Source of the DNA: an uncultured Bacteroidales bacterium | GTDB lineage: Bacteria > Bacteroidota > Bacteroidia > Bacteroidales > UBA932 | Length of the DNA stretch: 64,000 nucleotides | Direction: 5' to 3' | NCBI GenBank assembly: GCA_934725015.1 | Contig: CAKVAS010000010.1 | Span: forward strand, 1-64,000 | Shown: piece by piece, positions 35,004-43,220 of the stretch | Layout of the letters: each line of letters opens with the position of its first letter | Numbering within the stretch: the stretch's first letter is position 1 | Made by a program: the position numbers and the translations under genes | Notes under the pieces: generated by a model | Database searches by the model: none | What the model was told of the DNA's origin: nothing | What the model saw: the letters and a program-made list of their open reading frames with translations, nothing else

Positions 35004-35822
35004 ATGAGCACTACAATCCATCCGCTTGCGTGCGTTCACCCGAACGCGAAAATCGGCGAGAACGTTGAAATCGGCCCGTACGCATATATCGACGAATTTG
35101 TGGAAATCGGCGACGGCTGCAGGATTCTTCCACACGCCACGATTTTCAACTATGTGAAGATGGGAAAGAACTGCAGCGTGTTCCCGGGAGCCGTCGTGGG
35201 AGCCATCCCGCAGGACCTGAAGTTTGACGGCGAGGTGACCTACGTCGAACTCGGCGACAACGTGACCGTCCGGGAGTGCGCGACCATCAACCGCGGCACC
35301 AAGGCCAGCGGAAAGGGCGTGACCAAGGTCGGCAGCAACACCCTGCTGATGTCCTACACGCACGTTGCCCATGACTGCACGGTCGGCGAGCACTGCATCC
35401 TCGTAAGCTATGTGGGCATCGCCGGAGAGACCGACGTCGATGACTGGGCAATCCTCGGCGGAAGCACCGTGGCTCACCAGTTCTCGAAAATCGGCAAGCA
35501 CGCGATGGTAGGCGGAGGCTCGAAAATCAACAAGGACATCCCGCCTTATGTCCTCTGCGGACGCGACCCGCTGACATACGCCGGCGTCAACCTCGTGGGA
35601 CTCCGCAGACGCGGGTTCACCTCCGAGCAGATTCGCAACATCAAGGATATGTACGACGTGATCTACAACTCCGGAATGAACGTGAGCGACGCGCTTGACA
35701 AGATTGAAATCGGATTCCCGGACAGCGAGGAGAAGACTACGATACTCACATTTATCCGCAACTCTTCACGCGGAATCATCAAGGGGCCGAACAACTCGTC
35801 CAAGACCGGCGAAATGGACTGA
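35004..35822 (+). CDS. lpxA: UDP-N-acetylglucosamine acyltransferase LpxA
   Basis: The 272-residue first enzyme of lipid A synthesis adds a 3-hydroxyacyl chain to UDP-GlcNAc. The beta-helix hexapeptides are clear from residue 3 (TIHPLACVHPNAKIGENVEI). AIPQDLKF is family-specific, YTHVAHDCTVGEHC holds the catalytic His, and GLRRRGFTSEQIRNIKDMYD opens the C-terminal helical domain. It is the last gene of the lpx operon and is followed within 8 nt by a complete family A hairpin, which may end the transcript. Confidence 0.96.
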   Translation: MSTTIHPLACVHPNAKIGENVEIGPYAYIDEFVEIGDGCRILPHATIFNYVKMGKNCSVFPGAVVGAIPQDLKFDGEVTYVELGDNVTVRECATINRGTKASGKGVTKVGSNTLLMSYTHVAHDCTVGEHCILVSYVGIAGETDVDDWAILGGSTVAHQFSKIGKHAMVGGGSKINKDIPPYVLCGRDPLTYAGVNLVGLRRRGFTSEQIRNIKDMYDVIYNSGMNVSDALDKIEIGFPDSEEKTTILTFIRNSSRGIIKGPNNSSKTGEMD

Positions 35823-35829
35823 GGGGGGC

Positions 35830-35936
35830 GCATAAAAGGCGGTCTGCGGCGTTGGATGGCTTGATAAAATCCTCACAACCATAAGGTTGCTGCGGTTTTA
35901 TCTTCGCCATCCGCCTTGCATCCCATCCTTTTATGC
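35830..35936 (+). repeat. Family A 3'-hairpin repeat after lpxA (best complete copy)
   Basis: Four nested stems are visible: GCATAAAAGG (35830-35839) with CCTTTTATGC (35927-35936); GGATGGC (35854-35860) with GCCATCC (35906-35912); ATAAAATCC (35864-35872) with GGTTTTAT (35894-35901, one bulge); and CAACC (35876-35880) with GGTTG (35885-35889). It starts 8 nt after the lpxA stop and has the same sense orientation as the other copies. Confidence 0.9.
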
Positions 35937-35956
35937 ATCCCCCTCATCTCGGGTTT

Positions 35957-36001
35957 TGTGCAGGGCGACATCTCTGCGGCCTTGGATGGCTATTAGAATA
36001 A
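35957..36001 (+). repeat. Family A repeat, truncated 5' half
   Basis: GGGCGACATCTCTGCGG then CCTTGGATGGC resembles the first half of the copy just upstream (GGCGGTCTGCGG, GTTGGATGGC). The 3' half is missing. It leads directly into the WbqC-like gene. Confidence 0.55.
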
Positions 36002-36007
36002 TTGCTG

Positions 36008-36655
36008 ATGGTATTGTTGACTACGGCGTATTTCCCGCCGATCGGGTATGTGGCGGCGATAGCGAACGAATGCAGGTTTAATCCCGGACGGACCGAGGTT
36101 GAACCTGCGGTCGTCTATATAGAGGCGTGCGGGCACTACGCCAAGCAGTCATGGAGGAACCGCTGCCGATTCTATGCCGCAGACGGGGCGCAGACATTGA
36201 ACTACCCTGTGTGCCACGAGGACTTCGGCAAGCCCATATCACAGGTACACATCGACTGGAAGACCGACTGGCTCACCCGGCACAAGCGGGCGATCGTCTC
36301 CGCCTACCGGACTTCCCCCTACTTCGAATACTATCAGGACGAGCTCTTCACCATCCTCGACGCCCGCCCCGAACTCATGCTCGACTTCAACACCGACATC
36401 CTCAGGTTCTTCCTCCGCAAGGCCGGCATCCCCGCCGAACTCCGCTTCACCAAAGAGTGGATTGCCCCACAAATTGGCGACCTGCGCGAAGTCATCCACC
36501 CCAAGCGCCCCGACACCATCCTCCAAGACCTCGGCCTCGCCCGCCCCTACTGGCAGGTGTTTTCCCAAAAACACGGCTTCATCCCCAACCTCTCCATCAT
36601 GGACCTCCTCTTCAACGAAGGCCCGGACAGCATCAGCTACCTGAAAAAATTTTAA
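36008..36655 (+). CDS. WbqC-family protein
   Basis: The 215-residue protein begins MVLLTTAYFPPIGYVAAIAN, with the conserved N-terminal FPP motif. It continues with HYAKQSWRNRCRFYAADGAQ and LNYPV, and later IHPKRP, then NLSIMDLLFNEGP near the end; these are WbqC family features. Members are encoded in surface-polysaccharide loci, but the biochemical role is not settled. The ATG at 36008 is preferred to the TTG/CTG codons before it. It stands between lpxA and the Type III restriction genes and is not obviously in an operon with either. Confidence 0.83.
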   Translation: MVLLTTAYFPPIGYVAAIANECRFNPGRTEVEPAVVYIEACGHYAKQSWRNRCRFYAADGAQTLNYPVCHEDFGKPISQVHIDWKTDWLTRHKRAIVSAYRTSPYFEYYQDELFTILDARPELMLDFNTDILRFFLRKAGIPAELRFTKEWIAPQIGDLREVIHPKRPDTILQDLGLARPYWQVFSQKHGFIPNLSIMDLLFNEGPDSISYLKKF

Positions 36656-36671
36656 AGATTTCCCCGACGGG

Positions 36672-36701
36672 TTGCTCCCCGAGGAAATTTCATTATCTTT
36701 G
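36672..36701 (+). promoter_or_regulatory. Promoter of the Type III restriction-modification genes
   Basis: TTG at 36672-36674, a 19-nt spacer, then TATCTTTG at 36694-36701 fits the Bacteroidota consensus. The expected start is near 36708, about 45 nt before the res ATG. It lies just after the WbqC-like stop, so the restriction genes form their own unit. Confidence 0.72.
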
Positions 36702-36752
36702 TGCGCTTCGCTTCCTCCAGCCACTCAAAAAGCGACATGAGCGATAAGAACT

Positions 36753-39611
36753 ATGTACTATAAACTGATTGAGAAGAAAAGAAATGAATGGTTCTCGTCC
36801 GGAGAATGCCCGGTCAGAGAGCTTGTCCGCTATATGCAGGAACGAGGGAAGATGCGCGACGCCCAGATTGAAGCCATCAAGACCTATCTGTTCCTTCTGA
36901 TAAGATGCGGAAACAAGCCGCTGTGGAAGCTTTTCTCATCAGGAGTCTTCAACACTCTCGACCTTCAGGAGACAGAACTGAGGCAGCACACAAGGGAATA
37001 TATGCTTGCACATCCTGCGACTCAGGCACTCTACGAATACTCTGTCCTGCAGGACAGAAACGGCAAGCAGATAGCGCCGGAGCTTGAGAAACAGCTGCGC
37101 CTTTCACCGGAAAGCATTGACTGCGAAGAAGTCTTCCACAAGGTTTTCTACAATGTCAGCTACACGGACTATCTTTTCAGCCTCCCGATGGGAGCGGGAA
37201 AGACATTCCTGATGGCCGCGTTCATCTATATAAATCTCTATTACGCCGCTCTCAAGCCGGCCGACCCGACATTCGCACACAACTTCATAGTCCTCGCGCC
37301 GTCCGGGCTGAAATCATCAATCATCCCGAGCCTCAAGCACATAGCGGAATTCGACCCGGCCTGGGTCATACCTGAGCCGGCGGCAGGGCAGCTGCGGAAG
37401 ATGATATGCTTCGAAGTCCTCGACGAGTCCAAGAGCGGGCAGAAGAGCAATATGACCAGGAATCCCAACGCGAGGAAGATCAGTTCGCACCAGCCGTTCG
37501 AGGATCTGCTGGGACTGATTGCCGTGACAAACGCGGAGAAAGTCATACTCGACAAAATAGACGATGCCAATGAAGCTTTTGTATTCAACAGCAGGGAGCT
37601 GGCGGAAATCAATCAGGCAAATGAACTACGGGCAATAATAGGGCGGATTCCCAATCTTGCCGTCATCATCGATGAAGTCCATCATGCCACGGACAGTGAA
37701 ATAAAGCTGAGGCAAGTTGTCACAGAATGGGGAAAATCCAACAACTTTCACTCAATTCTCGGTTTCTCTGGAACGCCGTACCTTGACAAGGCGGAAAATG
37801 TCGAGCTTGCAAGCGGACTGTCAATGAGAAACACGGATCTGGCAAACGTCGTCTATCACTACCCTCTTGTCGATGGTGTCGGAAATTTTCTGAAGCGTCC
37901 GACAATCAATTACACGGACAACACTCAGGAGGAAATCATCCGGAGCGGAGTCGGTGAATTTTTGGAGAAATACGGGGACACGGTCTATTCCGACGGAACC
38001 TGCGCGAAACTTGCCATATACTGCGGAAAAATCGAGAACCTCGAAGAAATCGTCTATCCCCTTGTTTCACAGATTCTTTCAGCCAGAGGGATGAATCCGG
38101 GAGAAAGCATTCTGAAATATCATGGAGGCAACAGGGAATATGCCGCGCCGGAGGGTGCCGAGACTGAGTTCACTCTGCTTGACAGCCCTTCGTCGAAAAT
38201 ACGGATAATATTGCTTGTACAGATTGGAAAGGAAGGATGGGACTGCCGGAGCCTTACCGGCGTTATACTTCCTCAGAAAGGAGTATGCCCCACAATCATG
38301 GTGCTCCAGACAAGCTGCCGATGCCTTCGGGAAGTCACCCACGGAAACGACGAGACTGCAATCATCTGGCTGAATAAGTTCAACGCTGACATTCTCAACA
38401 AGCAGCTCAAGCAGCAGCAGAACATTTCGCTGGAGGAGTTCAGAAAGGCGGCCGCCACTAATATGCGGACAATCAGGAGGTTTTCCAGAATGGAGACGCT
38501 GAAAGTTCCGCCGGTCGAGTTCTATCAGCTGAAAATAAGATACAGCAGCGTTCCGACCGAGGAGAACTTTGACATTCATGCGAACCTCGCGCCCGACAGA
38601 ATTATCGTCATGAGGGACGGAAACCTCATTCACAGTCAGGACATCCGGGGACGGAAGCTCGGGACATATGTGGCCGACACAGCAAGAGTTGAACTGACGA
38701 CGTTCAATGACTGGATATTCCGAATCCACAAGGAAAGTTTCGGACTTTTGCCCATTGACGAGCTTTACGGACAGCGGGACCGGCTAAAGGCAATCTATGA
38801 CAGGATTACCGCAAATTCGGAGAAGAACGGCTGTCAGGTGCTGCTCCCGCAGTTCGACCAGGAAGAAATCCGTTCAAGAATACGCCGTGCGTTCACTCCG
38901 TCACGCAAACTGAGGATAAACGAAGAGATAATTCCGGAGAAGGCGAGCCTTTTGAGAATAGAACGGCTGACCAGTACCGTGCAGGCTACAGAAACGGAAT
39001 TGTATTTCCCTGACGCGCAGACGGTTGCAGAAATTATCGAAGACGATTCCAAACCGGAAGCGCCGGAGATGTCCGAGGAAGAAAAGGCTGCAATGGAATT
39101 GCTGAGGAAACGCGGCCTCGGCTTTATTGACACGAACGACCGCCATCCGGAACGCAGACAGACCTACCACTACCTGCCGTACCGTTTTGACAGCCGGCTC
39201 GAACGATCCGTGTTCAGCGAAGAAATGATTCCGCTGCTCAGAGACAAGAAGATAGAGGTCTATTTCAACGGCGACGACACATTGACGGGGTTCTCCATCG
39301 GCTGCTACGCGAAACATGGCGGAAAGACATGGGAATATCTCGGGAAATATATCCCGGACTTCATCATGTTCAACAGAGATTCCAACGGGCAGATTGACCG
39401 CATTGCAATCATTGAGACCAAGGGCGAAGGCTTCGGCGCAAAATTCACCGAACGGAGAAAATTCATGGATGATGTTTTCATTCCTCAGAATAACAGGATG
39501 TTCGGATATGACAAATTCCGGTTCCTCTACATCGAAGACACGCTGCCGGCGGCCGCAAGGGAGCGCGTGCTGAGCAGGACAATCACGGAATTCTTTGAAA
39601 ATCAGAAATAA
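36753..39611 (+). CDS. Type III restriction enzyme, helicase-nuclease (Res) subunit
   Basis: The 952-residue SF2 helicase and endonuclease of a Type III system translocates along or signals through DNA after the Mod subunit recognises an unmethylated site, and then cuts. Walker A is LPMGAGKTFLMA (about 145-156) and Walker B is VIIDEVHHATDSE (about 303-315). QIGKEGWDCRSL (about 490) and QTSCRCLRE are helicase motifs V and VI. The C-terminal nuclease has PDFI near residue 868 and IIETKGEG near 885, forming a PD-ExK active site. Res precedes mod here, the reverse of the more usual mod-res order; mod starts 11 nt downstream. Confidence 0.93.
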   Translation: MYYKLIEKKRNEWFSSGECPVRELVRYMQERGKMRDAQIEAIKTYLFLLIRCGNKPLWKLFSSGVFNTLDLQETELRQHTREYMLAHPATQALYEYSVLQDRNGKQIAPELEKQLRLSPESIDCEEVFHKVFYNVSYTDYLFSLPMGAGKTFLMAAFIYINLYYAALKPADPTFAHNFIVLAPSGLKSSIIPSLKHIAEFDPAWVIPEPAAGQLRKMICFEVLDESKSGQKSNMTRNPNARKISSHQPFEDLLGLIAVTNAEKVILDKIDDANEAFVFNSRELAEINQANELRAIIGRIPNLAVIIDEVHHATDSEIKLRQVVTEWGKSNNFHSILGFSGTPYLDKAENVELASGLSMRNTDLANVVYHYPLVDGVGNFLKRPTINYTDNTQEEIIRSGVGEFLEKYGDTVYSDGTCAKLAIYCGKIENLEEIVYPLVSQILSARGMNPGESILKYHGGNREYAAPEGAETEFTLLDSPSSKIRIILLVQIGKEGWDCRSLTGVILPQKGVCPTIMVLQTSCRCLREVTHGNDETAIIWLNKFNADILNKQLKQQQNISLEEFRKAAATNMRTIRRFSRMETLKVPPVEFYQLKIRYSSVPTEENFDIHANLAPDRIIVMRDGNLIHSQDIRGRKLGTYVADTARVELTTFNDWIFRIHKESFGLLPIDELYGQRDRLKAIYDRITANSEKNGCQVLLPQFDQEEIRSRIRRAFTPSRKLRINEEIIPEKASLLRIERLTSTVQATETELYFPDAQTVAEIIEDDSKPEAPEMSEEEKAAMELLRKRGLGFIDTNDRHPERRQTYHYLPYRFDSRLERSVFSEEMIPLLRDKKIEVYFNGDDTLTGFSIGCYAKHGGKTWEYLGKYIPDFIMFNRDSNGQIDRIAIIETKGEGFGAKFTERRKFMDDVFIPQNNRMFGYDKFRFLYIEDTLPAAARERVLSRTITEFFENQK

Positions 39612-39622
39612 AGGACAGAGCT

Positions 39623-41641
39623 ATGGCTGTAGAATATATACCGTATTTTCCGGAACCTATTGAGGGGCAGGCAATTCTCGACAATTTTGCAAGGACGCGC
39701 CGGGCATTGAAATATCGTGGGGCAAACGAGGTCGTCACACACATAAAAAGAGGGATGCCGCTCTATGAGACCCAAGTGACGGAGACTGTGGGAGCGAATC
39801 CGGACGGCAATCTCATCATCCGGGGCGAATGCCTTTCGGCCTGCGCTTATCTGAAAAGTCAGGGAAAGACCGTCGATCTTGTCTATATCGACCCTCCGTT
39901 CGCCTCGGGTGCGGACTATGCGAAGAAGATTTATATCCGCAGGAATCCGAAGGTCGCCGAAGCCATCAAGGAGGCGGAAAGCGAGCTTGACAACAGTGAG
40001 CTGAAGACCTTCGAGGAGACGGTGTACGGAGACATCTGGGACAAGGAACGCTATCTGAACTGGATGTACGAGAACCTATGCGCCATAAAGGCCGTGATGA
40101 GCGACAATGCCAGCATCTATGTGCATCTGGACTGGCATATAGGGCATTATGTGAAGATTCTGATGGACGAGATTTTCGGAGAGGAGAATTTCCGGAATGA
40201 GATTATTTGGAAACGCTCGACTGCCCATAGCGACAGCTCTTTTTTCGGGAACAATTTTGACAGTATTTTCTTTTATACCAAGGGAGCCGCCCCGACTTTT
40301 AACCCCGTATTCCAAGAATACGACGAAAATTATCTGAAACGATTCAAGAATCAGGATCCTGACGGAAGGAAATGGGATAGCGGAAACCTGACTGCAAAAG
40401 GTCTGAGCGGAGGAGGGTATTCCTATACATACAAGGGATTCGCATCACTTTGGAGATGCCCGGAATCAACCATGAGACAAATGGATGAGGAAGGACGGTT
40501 GCATATTACCAAAAACGGAGGTATCCGTTCAAAGGTCTATCTCGATGAACTGAAAGGAATGCCTTGTCAATCATTATGGACCGACATCTTTGCCGTCAAT
40601 TCACAGGCCGACGAAAGGGTCGACTACGCGACGCAGAAGCCGGAGGCGCTGCTGGAAAGAATCATCAGGGCGAGCAGCGATGAGGGAATGACCGTGGCGG
40701 ACTTCTTCGGAGGGAGCGGAGTGACCGCGGCCGTGGCAAACAGGCTCGGAAGAAAGTTTATCCACTGCGACATCAACATAAACAGCATCCAGACGGCACG
40801 CGACCGTCTCAAGAGCGCCGGAGCGGAATTTGAGATGCGGGAGGTGAAGGACGGAGTGTCGCTCTACCGCAACCCTGCGCAGACTATGGCGAAACTGATG
40901 TCTCTCATCCCGGGGCTCGGAAAGGACAGCAATCTGTCATCCGCCTGGGCTGGCAGCATAACCGACCCGCAAATCGGGCACATACCGGTATATCTTCCCA
41001 ATCTGCTTGACAGTTCATCGAGGGTGCTGTCACTTCCGGATGTCGCGGCCATAGTCAGAGAGGAACTGCCGGACTTGCCGGACGACACGAAAAAAGTCAT
41101 CCTGTTCTATATTGACATTGACGGCATTGAGGAAATAAAAAAGTTTATCCGGGAAGCCAACAACACGCTCATAGAGATTGAACTTCGTGACATAAAGCCT
41201 GTCCTTGCCGAGGTTGTCGCGGACGATTCCGCGCAATGGGAAGTGGCACGGGACACGGACGGACTGCTGAATGTCTGGAAGGTCACAATCGGGTCATTCC
41301 ACAGCGACCGCATCTGGAGAAAGATTGACGAACTCAACGAAAAGGCAAGACAGCAGCATATAATCCAGCTTTCAAAGGGAAAGACGACGGAATTTATTCC
41401 TCTTGTACTGAGCGATGACGGGCTTGAAGCCATCGAGATGCTGAGCCTCGACTGCATTTCCGCCGAAAAGGGCGACATCTGGCACAGCAGCGAAGAACTC
41501 AAAATAGACAAATCTGGCCATGTCATACTCAACGGCAAAAAGACAGACAAGTTCTGGGACGGCACAATCAGCAGTGAAGAAAAACCGCTTCGCCTGAAAA
41601 TCCGCAACATCTGCGGCGACGAATCCGTCTTTGTACTTTAA
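39623..41641 (+). CDS. Type III DNA adenine methyltransferase (Mod) subunit
   Basis: The 672-residue protein methylates adenine in the recognition site and supplies sequence recognition for the restriction complex. DLVYIDPPFASGADY (about 84-98) is the DPPF catalytic motif. ADFFGGSGVTAAVANRLGRK (about 358-377) is the AdoMet-binding FxGxG motif, which comes after DPPF as in beta-class enzymes. Between them is the target-recognition region. The last 250 residues after NSIQTARDRL have no motif I recognise and may contact Res. The central part (40200-40600) looks more AT-rich than its flanks, consistent with an exchanged recognition domain. Confidence 0.92.
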   Translation: MAVEYIPYFPEPIEGQAILDNFARTRRALKYRGANEVVTHIKRGMPLYETQVTETVGANPDGNLIIRGECLSACAYLKSQGKTVDLVYIDPPFASGADYAKKIYIRRNPKVAEAIKEAESELDNSELKTFEETVYGDIWDKERYLNWMYENLCAIKAVMSDNASIYVHLDWHIGHYVKILMDEIFGEENFRNEIIWKRSTAHSDSSFFGNNFDSIFFYTKGAAPTFNPVFQEYDENYLKRFKNQDPDGRKWDSGNLTAKGLSGGGYSYTYKGFASLWRCPESTMRQMDEEGRLHITKNGGIRSKVYLDELKGMPCQSLWTDIFAVNSQADERVDYATQKPEALLERIIRASSDEGMTVADFFGGSGVTAAVANRLGRKFIHCDININSIQTARDRLKSAGAEFEMREVKDGVSLYRNPAQTMAKLMSLIPGLGKDSNLSSAWAGSITDPQIGHIPVYLPNLLDSSSRVLSLPDVAAIVREELPDLPDDTKKVILFYIDIDGIEEIKKFIREANNTLIEIELRDIKPVLAEVVADDSAQWEVARDTDGLLNVWKVTIGSFHSDRIWRKIDELNEKARQQHIIQLSKGKTTEFIPLVLSDDGLEAIEMLSLDCISAEKGDIWHSSEELKIDKSGHVILNGKKTDKFWDGTISSEEKPLRLKIRNICGDESVFVL

Positions 41642-41668
41642 ACAACTGTTTTACTTATTTTTAGCATC

Positions 41669-42088
41669 ATGGCAACAGAAGAAAACACGATCGGATTTGA
41701 GGTCGAAAAGAGTGTAATCGATGATTTTGTATCAGGTAAACAAAATACATTTTCAGTCGACATCAACGAAGACACATACAGAGAGTTATTGGAAAACATT
41801 GATGGAAATCTGCTTGTTAGTGTAGAGTTCATGCCTGAAACATTTCATGGCTGCTATTTCTACAATGGAGGAAAATTCCCTTATTTAAAGAAAAAGAGTC
41901 TTGAGAATATAATTCTCACCGATAGACAGCACAGCATTGCGGGAAAAATTGTAAGCTGTACATACAAGCCGAGAGTTCGCTTCTTCTTCGGAGACAAGCC
42001 CGGTGAGCCAAGTCGGGAAGACCCGAATGGTGACAGCTGTATCTGGCAGGTCACGTTCAAACTCACTCCGATAAAACAGAAAGTATAA
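41669..42088 (+). CDS. Hypothetical 139-residue protein beside the restriction genes
   Basis: It starts MATEENTIGFEVEKSVIDDF, 27 nt after mod in the same direction, so it is probably co-transcribed. It has no signal peptide or membrane segment. The middle reads VSVEFMPETFHGCYFYNGGK and the end QVTFKLTPIKQKV. It is predicted alpha/beta, with strands towards the C-terminus. The base composition is clearly more AT-rich than neighbouring housekeeping genes, suggesting acquisition with the island. Its stop is one base from the convergent Fic stop. I recognise no family; an accessory or anti-restriction role would be guesswork. Confidence 0.65.
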   Translation: MATEENTIGFEVEKSVIDDFVSGKQNTFSVDINEDTYRELLENIDGNLLVSVEFMPETFHGCYFYNGGKFPYLKKKSLENIILTDRQHSIAGKIVSCTYKPRVRFFFGDKPGEPSREDPNGDSCIWQVTFKLTPIKQKV

Positions 42089-42089
42089 A

Positions 42090-43220
42090 TTACAAAGTAT
42101 CAAGGAGTTCTGTGCCTTTAGCCGTCAAAAGATATTTTTGACGGGGATGACGGGGCGAGGCCGGGTATTTCATCCTTACAAGACCGGCACTTACAGCCGG
42201 GGAGAGAGAGTATTCAATGAAATTTTTCCTGTCTTTCAGTCCTGTGGCCTCAATCATCTCTTTCAGGCTTTTTTCTTCATGGCCAATAGCGACAAGCAGC
42301 TTTCTTACATTATCTGACAATGGCGATATGAGTTCACCCTTACTTGTGGGGGTACTTGCGGGGGTACTTGTGGGGGTATCTCCTTCTATCGTTGTACCTA
42401 TTAACATATAGCGGTTCTTCAACTCATTCTTTTCTCCTAACATCAAGTTGCGGAAGAACCTGATGAGGAATGATTTGTCCGGTTCTATGCCATTGTTTGG
42501 ATTTCTGTAGTTGGCGCGAACCAATGCATTTCGGAAATACCACGAATTGTCCGCGAACAAATCGTTGTCAACATGAAAGCCAATGGTTCGTAAATATTTT
42601 ATGATGAACACTGCCGTTGTCCTGGTGTTGCCCTCACGGAACGGATGGTTCTGCCAAAGAAGAGTGACAAAATCAACGATATGCTCAACCGTTTCATCCT
42701 CTGTCAGCCCCTTATAGCTGAAGTCCTTTTCCTGTTGAATGTCATATTTCAACGTCATCATTATGTCAGCGGCACGCCCATATATCACAGTATCTCCCCG
42801 CAACACCCACTCCTTCTTGCTGATGTCAAACGGACGAATCTCACCGGCATGCTTGAACACGCCGTCAAACAGATGTCTGTGGATGTTAAGGAACTCCAAG
42901 GCAGTGAACGAGAAAGATTTCTCGCTCAGCAGCTTTGTGATGTTTGCGGCAACACGGTCAGCCTCCTCCGTCTCCAAGTCATCCTTGTCATGAGAGGTCT
43001 TGCTGATATAGTATGACTTCAACTGCTCACGCACATCGTCAATTGTAATGTCTCCTTCAATATGCCTTACAGCTGTCTCTTTCAGATAGTCCGACACCTT
43101 CAGCCCATCCACATCCTGCAGTCCTATGGCCGCACGCCAAGCCGAGGCTCTCTCCCGCTTATGCGGTTCCGGCACACGCTCGTAAACCTCAAAGTCGATA
43201 TATAACTGCTTATTCTCCAT
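42090..43220 (-). CDS. Fic-domain protein (predicted AMPylase)
   Basis: The 376-residue protein carries the Fic core motif HPFREGNTRT (about 190-199), a full match to HPFx(D/E)GN(G/K/T)R, so an active NMP-transferase is likely. An N-terminal helix with RHIEGDITIDDVREQL resembles the inhibitory helix or antitoxin segment (E-G) of self-restrained Fic enzymes, though the usual Ser/Thr four residues before the Glu is Val. A Thr/Pro/Ser linker encoded by 12-bp repeats (42341-42376) leads to a C-terminal winged-helix-like domain (LVAIGHEEKSLKEMIEATGL). ATG 43220 overlaps the M23 gene stop by 11 nt, suggesting coupled translation; ATG 43247 is also open. Confidence 0.88.
   Translation of the reverse strand: MENKQLYIDFEVYERVPEPHKRERASAWRAAIGLQDVDGLKVSDYLKETAVRHIEGDITIDDVREQLKSYYISKTSHDKDDLETEEADRVAANITKLLSEKSFSFTALEFLNIHRHLFDGVFKHAGEIRPFDISKKEWVLRGDTVIYGRAADIMMTLKYDIQQEKDFSYKGLTEDETVEHIVDFVTLLWQNHPFREGNTRTTAVFIIKYLRTIGFHVDNDLFADNSWYFRNALVRANYRNPNNGIEPDKSFLIRFFRNLMLGEKNELKNRYMLIGTTIEGDTPTSTPASTPTSKGELISPLSDNVRKLLVAIGHEEKSLKEMIEATGLKDRKNFIEYSLSPAVSAGLVRMKYPASPRHPRQKYLLTAKGTELLDTL
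42341..42376 (-). repeat. 12-bp tandem repeat in the Fic linker
   Basis: There are three units of TACTTGTGGGGG (one with C for T) at 42341, 42353 and 42365. In the Fic reading frame they encode TPTS/TPAS units. The length is a multiple of three, so copy-number change would alter the linker without frameshift. Confidence 0.8.

Noticed and set aside
36656..36692. Possible terminator after the WbqC-like gene
   Set aside because: GATTTCC and GGAAATT can pair only imperfectly and there is no T-run. The region is better explained by the promoter of the restriction genes.
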